Shown here one piece after another: positions 16,250-25,365 of a stretch of 64,000 nt of DNA. Source of the stretch: JBCCEJ01 sp039030335 (GTDB lineage: Bacteria > Pseudomonadota > Gammaproteobacteria > HK1); contig JBCCEJ010000008.1 of assembly GCA_039030335.1 (NCBI GenBank), forward strand, positions 1-64,000, written 5' to 3'. Position 1 is the first letter of the stretch; the number at the start of each line of letters is the position of its first letter. Below the pieces are notes generated by a model, which did not search any database, had not been told where the DNA came from, and saw only the letters and a list, made by a program, of their open reading frames with translations. The position numbers and the translations under genes were made by a program.

Positions 16250-17482
16250 TCAGGCGGCGTACTGGTCGACCGCGCAGCGTGCCTGGCTGAGCCCCTTGCC
16301 GCGGCGCAGCGGCGCATCGAGCCACGCGGTGAGGGCGTCTGCGGCGAATGCGTGCGCCAGCGCGTCGTCGCGCAAACCGGCAAGCTCCTCACGGCTCACC
16401 CAGCCGCACACTGCCTTCGCCTGGTCCGAGAGCAGGGGCTTCTGGGCACAGGGATGTCCGTAGAGCCGGCAGAGTCCGGCCTCCCCCTCCCAGGTCTCAT
16501 CGTAATCACCAACGTAGCTGACCCATGGCAGAGACAGCGCCAGTTCGTTACCGATCACCTGCTCCAGCGCGCCGATCCGGCTGCCATGATCCCAGCCAGG
16601 GATGGACTCTTCCTCCCAGCCGGCCCCGCCTGGCAGTTGCCAACGCCCGTCGTCGCCGCGCTGCATCAACACGGCATCACCATGAGTCAGCATCAGCCGC
16701 GTCGTCAGCAGCGGCTTGTCGGTGAAAGCGGCGAGCACGCGCCCGCCCTCTTCCGAAAACGCGTCCCGCACATCGCTGCCGTAAAGGTAGTAGCCGGTCG
16801 CCGGTGGAGCATCGGCGGCGGCGTACTTGTTGAACACGCCGATGCGGTGACCCGCGTTCGGTGGTGCCCAATGCCATGTGTACATATTCATCAGCAACAG
16901 ATCACCGCGGCGCAGTTCGGGATCGATGAAGTCGTTCTCGTCAGGACGGTCTGGCGAGCTGCGCGTCCACAGATGCAGAGCTTCCTGGGTAACGCGCTGC
17001 AGCTGGTGAGAGCCCGGCGCGACGAGCAACGGCCCGTGGGCATCGTCGAAATCAGTCAAGGGCACGATGCTGAACAGCCAGTCCATGGAACTCCCGACCG
17101 GGCGCCAGCGCTTGTAGTCGTTGTGCATCTTCGAACCGACGTCACCGGGCGTGCGAACGTAGACGACGTAAGCGGTCAGGTGCGCCGGCTGTCCGAGAAT
17201 CTCTTCTACCGGACCGAGCACTTTCGGATGCTCCGCGATGTAAGCCATATCCGGGTCAGCGAGCACCTGTTGGCTGAGCGTGTACTTCGCGGCATCCGGA
17301 TAGACTTTGCCGGGCGCGTAGGCGTCGACCGGCACGTGCCGGTCGATCGCTGCGTCGAGGCGCGCGAGTTCCACGTTATCGAGCGCGCCGCGCAACACCA
17401 GGAAGCCGTCTCTTTGATAGTCGAGCTTCTGCGTGTCAGTCAACGCGATGGTATTGGTCAGCGTGGAACTGGCAGCCGACAT
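16250..17482 (-). CDS. PhyH dioxygenase fused to a degenerate Nudix-like domain
   Basis: A 410-residue protein with two parts. Residues about 15-235 are a PhyH-type oxygenase: YQRDGFLVLRG, metal pair in KMHNDYKRW (about 119), LLVAPGSHQL, and distal His region WHWAPPNAGHRIGVFNKY. Residues about 260-385 resemble a Nudix fold: LMLTHGDAVLMQRGDDGRWQ, then LPGGAGWEEES, and GWVSREEL near the end. The Nudix box is degenerate: the REXXEE core is replaced by GALEQVIGNEL, so hydrolase activity is doubtful. It sits next to a TauD gene on the same strand (34 bases). The combined role is unknown. Confidence 0.8.
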   Translation of the reverse strand: MSAASSTLTNTIALTDTQKLDYQRDGFLVLRGALDNVELARLDAAIDRHVPVDAYAPGKVYPDAAKYTLSQQVLADPDMAYIAEHPKVLGPVEEILGQPAHLTAYVVYVRTPGDVGSKMHNDYKRWRPVGSSMDWLFSIVPLTDFDDAHGPLLVAPGSHQLQRVTQEALHLWTRSSPDRPDENDFIDPELRRGDLLLMNMYTWHWAPPNAGHRIGVFNKYAAADAPPATGYYLYGSDVRDAFSEEGGRVLAAFTDKPLLTTRLMLTHGDAVLMQRGDDGRWQLPGGAGWEEESIPGWDHGSRIGALEQVIGNELALSLPWVSYVGDYDETWEGEAGLCRLYGHPCAQKPLLSDQAKAVCGWVSREELAGLRDDALAHAFAADALTAWLDAPLRRGKGLSQARCAVDQYAA

Positions 17483-17515
17483 CTTGAGATTCCTCGGACC
17501 TGGTGCGCCGGCGCG

Positions 17516-18358
17516 TCAGAACGTGGCGTCGCCGGCGATGGTGATGCGGTGCATGACCCGACGCTTCCCTGCGTAGTCATTCACGGCAAAGTGCTGCGTG
17601 CATCGGTTATCCCAAAGGGCGAGAGAGTTGCGTTTCCAACGGAAGCGGCACGTGAACTCCGGCCGCACCGAGTACTTGCGCAGATAGTCGAGCAGGCCTT
17701 CGCTCTCTTCGTCCGTCAACTCGTCGAAGCGGTGCGTGTGCCCGCCGATGTACAGCGCCTTGCGCCCGGTTTCCGGATGGGTGCGCAAGGTCGGGTGAAC
17801 CGCTTCGGTGTCCTGATCCGGATCCGGATCTTTGAGCCGCATCGAGCTGGTGCCGGTCATCACTTCGCGGCGGGTCTTACCGCCCTGGTTCTTGAAGCGG
17901 TCGCCCACGTTGAAGGTGTGCAGTTCACCGAGCATCTTGCGCATGCCGTCCGACAGTGCGTCGTGCGCGGCGTACATGCTCGCGAACAGCGTATCGCCGC
18001 CGGCTTCCGGCACTTCCTTCGCATAGAGCATCGTCAGCTTGGCGGGGCAGCGGTTGAACATCTGGTCGCTGTGCCAGGAACCGCCAAAGTTTTTACTTTC
18101 AGATTCGGTCTTGATGATCTCGACGATCTCCGGATGGTCGGGCATTCCGGAGATGTACGGGTGGTAGTGGATGTCGCCAAAGCGCTTTGCGAACCCGATC
18201 TGCTGGTCGGGCGTAATCTCCTGATCGTGGAAGAACAGCACCTGATGCTCGAGCAACGCGTCGTTGACCGCCTTGAACAGGTTGTCACCCATCGGTTCAG
18301 ACAGATTGACGCCATGCACATCCGCACCGAGCGCACCGGCAACGGGGCTCACAGTCAT
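17516..18358 (-). CDS. TauD/TfdA-family dioxygenase
   Basis: A 280-residue taurine-dioxygenase-like enzyme. MTVSPVAGALGADVHGV is the classic family N-terminus, which is why 18358 is chosen over an in-frame TTG at 18442. The HxD pair is in GSWHSDQMF, the distal His in CTQHFAVNDY, and the 2-oxoglutarate Arg in KRRVMHRITI. ALYIGGHTHRF precedes the helical insert. It probably forms a unit with the PhyH-Nudix gene that follows. The substrate is unknown. Confidence 0.9.
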   Translation of the reverse strand: MTVSPVAGALGADVHGVNLSEPMGDNLFKAVNDALLEHQVLFFHDQEITPDQQIGFAKRFGDIHYHPYISGMPDHPEIVEIIKTESESKNFGGSWHSDQMFNRCPAKLTMLYAKEVPEAGGDTLFASMYAAHDALSDGMRKMLGELHTFNVGDRFKNQGGKTRREVMTGTSSMRLKDPDPDQDTEAVHPTLRTHPETGRKALYIGGHTHRFDELTDEESEGLLDYLRKYSVRPEFTCRFRWKRNSLALWDNRCTQHFAVNDYAGKRRVMHRITIAGDATF

Positions 18359-18566
18359 TTCAGTTGATGACAAGGAATTTATCCTCAAACGAAACCTAAC
18401 CTGAGGACGATATTGGCCAGCGGGCGCGAGATCAACGCTCAAGCCGGATCATCGGGATCTGCCAGCCAACCCGCTGAAATTCGCACGCGCACCGGCGCGC
18501 CGTGTCGACGTGTCCCGGTTGCGTCGCGCATTATGGTTAGCCTGACGCCGCAACCGGTTGACCGCC

Positions 18567-19691
18567 ATGCCTTCACATCAGCTCGAACTCGGCCTCTTTT
18601 TCATGCCCGTACATCGTCCGGAGAAACCGTGGGCCGTTGCTCTGCAAGAAGACCGGGAAGCCATCATCCTCGCTGAACGGGCCGGATATGCGGAGGCTTG
18701 GGTAGGCGAGCATTTCTCGACGAAGGTTGAGCAGATCCCGGCGCCTCTGATGTTCATGGCAACACTGATCGACGCGACCTCAACCATGCGTTTCGGTACC
18801 GGGGTCGTGAATCTCGGACACCGGCACCCGATCGTCGTGGCTGCGGAAGCGGCACAGTTTGACCAGTTGAGCGGAGGGCGTTTGATCCTCGGGGTAGGGC
18901 CCGGCGGACTCGTGAGCGACGGTGAGATGTTCGGCCGACCCGATATGGCGGAGCGAGTCGAGGCGGCGATGGAGTCCATCGACATGATCCTCGCCTGCTG
19001 GACGGCTACAGCGCCATTCGACCTGCCAGGCAACTACTGGCAGACCAGTCTCCAGGATCAGGTGTGGTTGTCCCACGGGGTCGGTGAACTGTGCCGGCCG
19101 CTCCAGGATCCGCACCCGCCTCTCGCCATGGCCATGGTCTCGCCCGGCGGGCGCACCGCGGAGACGATCGCGGAACGGGACTTCATTCCGATGTCAGCCA
19201 ATTTCGTGCCGCTAGACGCGGTGGCTGCCCAATGGGAATCGTACGCGGCGCGGCGCGAAGCGCTCGGCAGATCGGCCGACCGGTCGATCTGGCGGGTGTG
19301 CCGGAACATCCTGGTCACCGACTCCGACGCTGAAGCTCGCGAGCTGCTCGATGACCCGGACGGCCCGTTCAGCTTCTATTTTCGCTATCTGCGCGGTCTG
19401 CGGCAGATGCCGGAAATCGCGCGCGATCAAATCGACTCGATCGCCACCCTGAACGACATGTTGGGCGTTGAAGAGGCCATTGAGCAGTGCGTCATCGCCG
19501 GGAGCGTCACGTCCGTTACCGACCAGCTGATGGCGATGACGGACAGCTTGGGTCCGTTTGGAAAGCTGGTTTCGGTTGGACATGACTGGGACGATACCGG
19601 CCGGTGGCAGCGGTCGTTGAGCGCCGTTGCCTCGGAGATACGACCGCGCCTGCAACAGCACATGGATTCGATGGTACAAGCCGCCGCCTAG
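18567..19691 (+). CDS. LLM-class flavin-dependent oxidoreductase
   Basis: A 374-residue luciferase-like monooxygenase. Typical segments are LGLFFMPVH at the N-terminus, AERAGYAEAWVGEHF, RFGTGVVNLGHRHPI, and the phosphate-binding turn FDQLSGGRLILGVGPG. These enzymes use reduced flavin and O2 to oxidise small organic molecules. ATG at 18567 is used; a TTG nine bases earlier is possible. It stands alone between divergent dioxygenase genes and a convergent RraA-like gene. The substrate is not readable. Confidence 0.88.
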   Translation: MPSHQLELGLFFMPVHRPEKPWAVALQEDREAIILAERAGYAEAWVGEHFSTKVEQIPAPLMFMATLIDATSTMRFGTGVVNLGHRHPIVVAAEAAQFDQLSGGRLILGVGPGGLVSDGEMFGRPDMAERVEAAMESIDMILACWTATAPFDLPGNYWQTSLQDQVWLSHGVGELCRPLQDPHPPLAMAMVSPGGRTAETIAERDFIPMSANFVPLDAVAAQWESYAARREALGRSADRSIWRVCRNILVTDSDAEARELLDDPDGPFSFYFRYLRGLRQMPEIARDQIDSIATLNDMLGVEEAIEQCVIAGSVTSVTDQLMAMTDSLGPFGKLVSVGHDWDDTGRWQRSLSAVASEIRPRLQQHMDSMVQAAA

Positions 19692-19706
19692 GCGGTGTTC
19701 GCGGCG

Positions 19707-20426
19707 CTACTTCTTCTCGACGTACTGATGCCCGCTCATGATGGCCTTGACCTCAGCCAGGCCGTTCGCGTTCAGCAAGCGGCCGACGCGTTCGTCCTCT
19801 TCGGCCAATAACGCCTTGGCCCTTGTTACCACCGCTTCCAGGCGATTGGCCGGAAACTTGACCGCGCCGTTCTCGTCCATGTGAATGATCTCACCGGGCG
19901 CAACGTCCATGCCCGCGATGCTGACCGGGACCTGCACGGCCTGAATCGCCTGCGCGCCGTGTCCGGCACAGATGCCGCGAGTCAGATACTGGAAGCCCAT
20001 GGGCCTGATCTCGTGGATGTCACGGGACGGCCCGTTTGAAATCGCGCCTATCGCCCCGCAGGCGCGCATGGCCGAGGTCATGTTGCCGCCAGACAACCCG
20101 ACCTTGTCGGCCAGCTCGCCAGGGAACTTCTGTTCAAAACAAAAGATCGAGGGCTTGCCGAGGGCATCCATGACTTCCAGAACGTCCATCAGCGTCGGCC
20201 CTTTGTAGTTAGGGTCCGGCAGACTGTAGGTGCATGTCACGGCGTAGCCGGCCATCGGGCCAAGTTCCGGATACCAGCAGGAAAGCGTGTTATTCGTGTA
20301 CCAGTTTTCCGTCCATGGATTGTAGAGTTCCAGACAGAAATCACGGCCTGGATAGGTAGCGACGACGTTGGTGACCGTCGGGGTGTCGATTTGTTTAAGC
20401 TCTTCGAGCAAGTCCAGATCGTTCAT
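19707..20426 (-). CDS. RraA-like / HMG aldolase-type family protein
   Basis: A 239-residue member of the RraA / 4-hydroxy-4-methyl-2-oxoglutarate aldolase superfamily. Marks are DTPTVTNVV near the N-terminus, GNMTSAMRACGAIGAISNG with the following SRDIHEI, and the DENGAVKFPANR segment. Some members are class II pyruvate aldolases with R and D in the G-x-x-R-D turn, here NGPSRDIHEI. Others inhibit RNase E. The start at 20426 has GGAAG upstream. Genomic context (CoA racemase, LLM monooxygenase) favours a catabolic aldolase, which is inference. Confidence 0.78.
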   Translation of the reverse strand: MNDLDLLEELKQIDTPTVTNVVATYPGRDFCLELYNPWTENWYTNNTLSCWYPELGPMAGYAVTCTYSLPDPNYKGPTLMDVLEVMDALGKPSIFCFEQKFPGELADKVGLSGGNMTSAMRACGAIGAISNGPSRDIHEIRPMGFQYLTRGICAGHGAQAIQAVQVPVSIAGMDVAPGEIIHMDENGAVKFPANRLEAVVTRAKALLAEEDERVGRLLNANGLAEVKAIMSGHQYVEKK

Positions 20427-20543
20427 TCGGAGCTTCCAATGTGCGCCGCATCGAGGGCCTGGAGTATAACCCGCTTGCAACGCGACCTTGGCTCGGCGTC
20501 TACTTTGCGGGCGCTTGGTTCAATGCTCTGAGGAGAGTCCGTC

Positions 20544-21689
20544 ATGGGGCCGTTGGAAGGCATCAAAGTCGTCGAGTTCGCTGGAATCGGACCGGGTCCG
20601 ATGTGTTGCATGCTGCTGGCCGATATGGGCGCTCAGGTACTGCGCATAGACCGCGCTGCGAATGTGGGGCGCGACCCGCTGGAGCCGCGTTTCAACACCC
20701 TGCTGAGGGGGCGGAAGAACGTTGCCATCGATCTCAAACACACAGACGGGCAGGCTGCGGCGCTCGAGCTGTGTGAGCGCGCCGACATTCTGATCGAGGG
20801 CTTCCGCCCGGGTGTCATGGAACGCCTCGGCCTCGGCCCCGACGTCGTAATGGCGCGCAATCCGAAACTCGTCTACGGCCGGATGACTGGGTGGGGACAG
20901 GATGGCCCCATCGCCGCGAGAGCCGGCCACGATATCAACTACATCGCACTCACGGGGGCGCTGCACGCGATTGGGTCGGCCGCCGGCGGACCGGTGCCAC
21001 CGCTCAATCTGATCGGAGATTTCGGTGGCGGTGCTCTGTACATGGCGATGGGCGCGTTAGCCGCATACATCGAAGCGAGAAGCTCCGGTCGCGGACAGGT
21101 GGTGGACACGTCGATGGTCGAAGGCGCCGCCTCACTGATGACAGCTGCGTTTGGCTATCTGGCGGCAGGCACCTTCATCGAAGAGCGCGAATCGAACCGC
21201 CTCGATGGTGGCTGCCATCATTACAACACCTACGAAACGCTTGATGGCGAGCACATCGCCATCGGATCCAACGAACCACAGTTCTATCAGCTGATGCTCG
21301 AGACGGTGGGGTTGGGCGGTGTGGAACTGCCCGCGCAGACCGATCGCGAAAAGTGGCCGGAAATGCGCCAGCGCCTCGCCAATATCTTCAAGACACGCAC
21401 CCGCGCCGAATGGACCGAGTTGATGCAGGACAAAGACGTTTGTTTTGCGCCGGTGCTCCGTATGAGCGAAGCGATCGCACATCCGCATAACCAGGCACGC
21501 GGTTCATTCGTCGAGCTGGACGAGGTAATACAACCGGCACCGGCACCGAGGTTTGTCAAAACGCCGTCGACGGTGGCGGGCAGCTGCGCACACGCTGGCG
21601 AACACACGCGCGAGGCGCTTCGGGAATGGGGCTTTACTTCAGAGGCCGTCGCCACGCTCGAAGCTTCCGCCGCGATCAAACAGCGTTAG
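20544..21689 (+). CDS. CaiB/BaiF CoA transferase family, alpha-methylacyl-CoA racemase-like
   Basis: A 381-residue family III CoA-transferase fold protein. It resembles alpha-methylacyl-CoA racemase, which epimerises 2-methyl-branched acyl-CoAs: GHDINYIALTGALHAIG carries the catalytic His (about 129) and NLIGDFGGGALY the catalytic Asp (about 157). MTGWGQDGP and GQVVDTSMVEG are standard family segments. This enzyme would prepare branched-chain or isoprenoid-type acyl-CoAs for beta-oxidation, which fits the PhyH and thiolase genes elsewhere in the window. RBS GGAG lies about 10 bases upstream of ATG. Confidence 0.88.
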   Translation: MGPLEGIKVVEFAGIGPGPMCCMLLADMGAQVLRIDRAANVGRDPLEPRFNTLLRGRKNVAIDLKHTDGQAAALELCERADILIEGFRPGVMERLGLGPDVVMARNPKLVYGRMTGWGQDGPIAARAGHDINYIALTGALHAIGSAAGGPVPPLNLIGDFGGGALYMAMGALAAYIEARSSGRGQVVDTSMVEGAASLMTAAFGYLAAGTFIEERESNRLDGGCHHYNTYETLDGEHIAIGSNEPQFYQLMLETVGLGGVELPAQTDREKWPEMRQRLANIFKTRTRAEWTELMQDKDVCFAPVLRMSEAIAHPHNQARGSFVELDEVIQPAPAPRFVKTPSTVAGSCAHAGEHTREALREWGFTSEAVATLEASAAIKQR

Positions 21690-21785
21690 CGGACGCATGA
21701 GCCCGTAGCGCGCTTCGCCCTCGCAATTCGCGTGCGGTAAGGTTTCGTGCACGTATGCCGGTCGCACCGGTGCTGGCTGGCTCCC

Positions 21786-21819
21786 AAAAAAAGAAAAGGC
21801 GGGCCAGAGCCCGCCTTTT
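21786..21819 (-). terminator. intrinsic terminator of the polyamine-type ABC operon
   Basis: A perfect 11-bp stem, AAAAGGCGGGC / GCCCGCCTTTT (21794-21804 with 21809-21819), with a four-base loop. Read on the minus strand it is followed by CTTTTTTT. It lies 38 bases past the stop of the substrate-binding protein gene. The A/T ends of the stem make it partly bidirectional, so it may also stop transcription from the racemase gene. Confidence 0.85.
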
Positions 21820-21822
21820 CAC

Positions 21823-21841
21823 GCCTGACCAAAAGTCAGGC
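21823..21841 (-). other. second hairpin adjoining the terminator
   Basis: A 7-bp stem GCCTGAC / GTCAGGC with a five-base loop sits between the substrate-binding protein stop and the main terminator. With the terminator it forms a tandem structure likely to protect the abundant 3' end of the mRNA (inference). Confidence 0.55.
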
Positions 21842-21856
21842 TTCAAGCGTCGGAGT

Positions 21857-22936
21857 TTACTTCGCCAGCCAGGTGTTGAAGCGCTCGTTCAGCTCGTCGA
21901 GGTTGTCAGCCCAGAAGTCGATGTCGTACTTCAGCGCAGTCTTGAAGTTGTCGGGAGCGGTCGGCAGGTGCGGAAGCACCTCCGGATTCACGAACTTCGA
22001 AGAAGATTTGCGCAGCGGACCATAAGAGATGTAGTTCGTCGTGTCGGCGAGCGCTTCGGCGCTCGTGCAGAACTTCAGGAACTCGAGAGCAGCCGCCTTA
22101 TTCGGCGCACCTTTGACAACCGCGTAGGTGTCGAGGTCGAAGACCTGCGGGCCCCACATGATTTCAAACGGCTTGCCTTCGTTGACCATGGCGTTGTAGA
22201 GACGACCGTTGTACGCCGTCGTCATCGTGACTTCACCGTCGGCCAGCATCTGCGGAGGTTGCGCGCCGGCTTCCCACCACACGACGTGCGGCTTGATCTT
22301 GTCGAGTGATTTGAACGCACGATCCACACCTTCTTCGGTGCGCAGCACTTCGTAGATTTTCTCGCGCGGCACGCCATCGGCCATCAGCGCCCACTCGAGG
22401 TTCACGCGCGGCACTTTGCGCAGACCGCGACGACCCGGGAATTTCTCGACGTTCCAAAAATCAGCGATCGAAGACGGCTGGTTGCCTTTGAACTTCGAGC
22501 GGTCGAAAGCGGGGACGGTCGCCCAGGAGATGTTACCGACGTAGCACTCGTGCAGTCCGCCGTCGACAAAATCCTCGGTGGCCGGTGTGCCATCCGGAGC
22601 CGGCATCCACTTCGAGTGGTCGAGCTTTTCGAGCAGGCCTTCGTCGCAACCGCGAATCGCGTCCTGCGGCGTGAAGTCGACGATGTCCCACTGCACGTTC
22701 TTGGCTTCGACCTGAGTGCGCACCTCAGCGAGACCGCCGTTGTAGTCGACGATATTGAATTCCTGACCGGTCTTGGCCTTGTAGGGTTCGATACAGGCTT
22801 TGACCTGACTGGCAGTGTAAGCACCACCCCAGGATACGAATGTGATGGCCTTGCCTGCCGCGGCCGCGCCGCCGCTCAGCATGGCCATGCCGGCAAAGCT
22901 GGCCGTAACGGTCAGCAGCTTGAGTTTATTTCCCAT
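21857..22936 (-). CDS. periplasmic substrate-binding protein, spermidine/putrescine ABC transporter type
   Basis: A 359-residue PotD/PotF-like extracellular binding protein. Residues 1-26 form a Sec signal peptide: KLKL, hydrophobic core, then GGAAAAGK. The mature part begins ITFVSWGGAYTASQVKA. VQWDIVDFTPQD, AYNGRLYNAM and NKAAALEFLKFC are typical of the family. It is the last gene of a minus-strand operon but has a 220-base leader of its own and an AGGAGA ribosome site, so it may be expressed more strongly than the membrane parts. The ligand could be a polyamine, amino acid or other small cation; the family does not decide it. Confidence 0.9.
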   Translation of the reverse strand: MGNKLKLLTVTASFAGMAMLSGGAAAAGKAITFVSWGGAYTASQVKACIEPYKAKTGQEFNIVDYNGGLAEVRTQVEAKNVQWDIVDFTPQDAIRGCDEGLLEKLDHSKWMPAPDGTPATEDFVDGGLHECYVGNISWATVPAFDRSKFKGNQPSSIADFWNVEKFPGRRGLRKVPRVNLEWALMADGVPREKIYEVLRTEEGVDRAFKSLDKIKPHVVWWEAGAQPPQMLADGEVTMTTAYNGRLYNAMVNEGKPFEIMWGPQVFDLDTYAVVKGAPNKAAALEFLKFCTSAEALADTTNYISYGPLRKSSSKFVNPEVLPHLPTAPDNFKTALKYDIDFWADNLDELNERFNTWLAK

Positions 22937-22951
22937 TTTTGTCGTTCTCCT

Positions 22952-22965
22952 CCGAATTTCTTCGG
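22952..22965 (-). promoter_or_regulatory. small GAAA-tetraloop hairpin abutting the ribosome site
   Basis: In the transcript, CCGAA-GAAA-UUCGG forms a five-pair stem with a GNRA-type tetraloop immediately before and partly overlapping the AGGAGA ribosome site of the substrate-binding protein. It could tune translation or block 5'-to-3' degradation. The remaining 22966-23156 leader shows no other clear element. Confidence 0.35.
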
Positions 22966-23156
22966 ACTACTTGAGTTACATCAGATGCAAGTGTTAAGGG
23001 ATGCATGTGCAGTATCCCGAGGGTCTTCCTGCACAGCCTGGGAACTACGGGCCGAAGGATATAGGATGGCCCAAAACAAACCAACCAGTCCTACAACCCG
23101 CATTAATTCAATCAGTTACGTACTTCAGCTGACATCATGACCAACCCGGAGGTTGC

Positions 23157-24035
23157 CTATGTGTCCTGAATTCCGCGCAGTTTTTCACTGCGCCTGCGCA
23201 GCAGTTCAACCGTAACGAAGACGATGATCGAGAACGCGATCAGCAGCGTCGCAACGGCGAGGATGCTCGGGCTGATCTGCTGACGCAGACCAGACCACAT
23301 TTGTATCGGAATGGTCTTCTGCTCTGCATCGGCCAGGAAGTAAACCAGTACGACCTCATCAAAAGACGTGATGAACGCGAACAGCGCACCGGAGATCACG
23401 CCGGGCGTTATCAGCGGCAAAATGACGTTGAAGAACGTGTATAACGGCTTCGCGCCCAGTGACCCGGAAGCCCTGATCAGAGATTCATCAAATCCAACGA
23501 GCGTTGCCGTAACCGTGATGACGACAAACGGTGTGCCGACGGCGGTGTGCGCCAGCACCACGCCCGCGTGCGTGTAGGCGAGCCCGAGCGTCGAGTAAAA
23601 GAAGAACATACCCGCGGCCGTAATGATGATCGGTACGATCATCGGCGAGATGAGGAGCGCCATGATCGGTGCCTTGAACGGCATGTGAGCCCGGCTCAGT
23701 CCGACCGCGGCCAATGTTCCGAGCGTCGTTGCGAGGAGCGTCGACAGAATCGCGATAATGACGCTGTTGCGCGCCGCGAACGCCCATTCGTATCCACGGT
23801 TTGACCCGCTGCCGCCACCGAGGCCAAGCACGTCCTGGTACCACCTGAGCGAGAACGCTTCCGGGTCCAGCGCGAGCATACCCGGCGAGAACGTAAAGTA
23901 CGGCTCGGCGTTGAACGACAGCGGGATGACCACGAGGATCGGCATGATCAAAAAGAAAAACACCAGACCACAAATGATGCGGAACAGGTAATGCCACGTG
24001 CGTCCCAGCGGGCCTACGTATGCGGGCAATGCCAT
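23157..24035 (-). CDS. ABC transporter permease (PotC-like)
   Basis: A 292-residue inner-membrane permease with six predicted helices: about 19-40, 85-108, 120-150, 156-180, 200-235 and 255-277. The EAA-type cytoplasmic loop that contacts the ATPase is around ASGSLGAKPLYTFFNVILP (about 190-205). It ends ILAVATLLIAFSIIVFVTVEL plus a basic tail. It follows the larger permease by 13 bases and pairs with it in the importer channel. Confidence 0.9.
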   Translation of the reverse strand: MALPAYVGPLGRTWHYLFRIICGLVFFFLIMPILVVIPLSFNAEPYFTFSPGMLALDPEAFSLRWYQDVLGLGGGSGSNRGYEWAFAARNSVIIAILSTLLATTLGTLAAVGLSRAHMPFKAPIMALLISPMIVPIIITAAGMFFFYSTLGLAYTHAGVVLAHTAVGTPFVVITVTATLVGFDESLIRASGSLGAKPLYTFFNVILPLITPGVISGALFAFITSFDEVVLVYFLADAEQKTIPIQMWSGLRQQISPSILAVATLLIAFSIIVFVTVELLRRRSEKLRGIQDT

Positions 24036-24048
24036 GGAAATCTCCGCC

Positions 24049-25317
24049 CTAACCGAGGCGCATCCGGTCGATGCCGACCAGACGGTTGTAGAACCAGTAG
24101 AGGATCAGCACTCCGGCCAGAAGCAACGTGCCGAGCGCAGCTGCCAGGCCCCAGTTGAGCGACGACTTCATGTGGAACGCGATCATGTTGCTGATGAGCT
24201 GTCCGGTCGGACCGCCCACCAAAGCCGGCGTGATGTAGTAGCCGACCGCCAGTACGAACACCAGCAATCCGCCGGCGCCGATACCGGGCACGGATTGCGG
24301 CAGAAAAATTTTGAAGAAGGTCAGCACTGGATTCGCACCCAGTGACTGCGAGGCTCGCAACTGCGATAGCGGGATCGTTTTCATGACACTAAACAGCGGC
24401 AGCACCATGAACGGCAGCAGGATCTGCGACATCGCAATCAGAGTGCCAGTCTCGTTATAGATCATCTGAATACGGCTTTCATCGCCAATGATGCCCACCC
24501 ACACCAGGATGTCGTTCAGCACGCCTTCGGTCTGCAGCAAGACGATCCACGACGTGGTACGCACCAGCAGCGAGGTCCAGAACGGCAGCAACACCATGAT
24601 GAGCAGAAGGTTGCTCGTGCGCGTTGGCAAGGTAGCCATGAGATACGCGATCGGATAACCCATCAGCACGCAGATGAGCAGAACGAGACCGCTAATTTTC
24701 AGTGTGCGCAGGAACAGCGTGACGTAGATCTGGCGTGACTCCGGCTGGTTGGAAATCTCCAGATTCTCGTCGTAACGCATATCGATAGATGCGAGGTAGT
24801 ACGCGGCGGTGGTCGGATTGGAAGCCACTTTGATAGTCGACCAGGTGCGCTGTTTACCCCAGCGCTTGTCGGCCTTGATCATCTTGGCCTTGTAAGGCCC
24901 CTCTTTGATGCGTTTGAACTTGCGCCCGGACTTCGTCACCAGGCTTCTGGCACCAGACATGTCGTAGTTCAGGCGGGATGCGACCTTGCCGAGATCGCCG
25001 GACTCGCGAAGTGCCAGGATTTCCTTGAACGCGGTGGCGAACACGGCTTCATCCGGCAGTTCCGACTGCGCCGGGTGCCACGCCTCGAGCGCCTTGGTGG
25101 TCTCGGGCATCAGGATACTGAGCCTGGGATTGTCAACGCTGCGAAACAGCATGTCGCCAATCGGGATTACGAACGAGACGACGATGAACAGTAGCAGTGG
25201 CGAGACCATCAACAGGGCGGTAACGCGCTTTCTGCGTTCAGCTCTGGCGAGGCGCTGCTTGAGCGGTACGCCTTCGACCAGGATCGGGCCGGTCATTGTC
25301 GGAGCTACAGTCGCCAT
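24049..25317 (-). CDS. ABC transporter permease (PotB-like) with large insertion after the first helix
   Basis: A 422-residue permease, much longer than the roughly 280-residue PotB. Helix 1 is ALLMVSPLLLFIVVSFVIPI (about 35-54). A hydrophilic, charged stretch of about 130-150 residues follows before ISGLVLLICVLMGYPIAYLM, and by topology it should face the periplasm. The EAA loop is near LRASQSLGANPVLTFFKIFLP. Long PotB-like permeases of this size are known in proteobacterial polyamine/opine-type systems. It lies between the ATPase and the second permease. Confidence 0.9.
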   Translation of the reverse strand: MATVAPTMTGPILVEGVPLKQRLARAERRKRVTALLMVSPLLLFIVVSFVIPIGDMLFRSVDNPRLSILMPETTKALEAWHPAQSELPDEAVFATAFKEILALRESGDLGKVASRLNYDMSGARSLVTKSGRKFKRIKEGPYKAKMIKADKRWGKQRTWSTIKVASNPTTAAYYLASIDMRYDENLEISNQPESRQIYVTLFLRTLKISGLVLLICVLMGYPIAYLMATLPTRTSNLLLIMVLLPFWTSLLVRTTSWIVLLQTEGVLNDILVWVGIIGDESRIQMIYNETGTLIAMSQILLPFMVLPLFSVMKTIPLSQLRASQSLGANPVLTFFKIFLPQSVPGIGAGGLLVFVLAVGYYITPALVGGPTGQLISNMIAFHMKSSLNWGLAAALGTLLLAGVLILYWFYNRLVGIDRMRLG

Positions 25318-25365
25318 GTTCAGACTCCAGCCGGGCGCACGCGGCGCACCTGTCCAGCAGCCAGG

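Noticed and set aside
16352..18367. Long plus-strand open frame (671 codons)
   Set aside because: It lies antisense to the PhyH-Nudix and TauD genes, whose motifs are intact; its translation shows no family features and is a GC-bias shadow.
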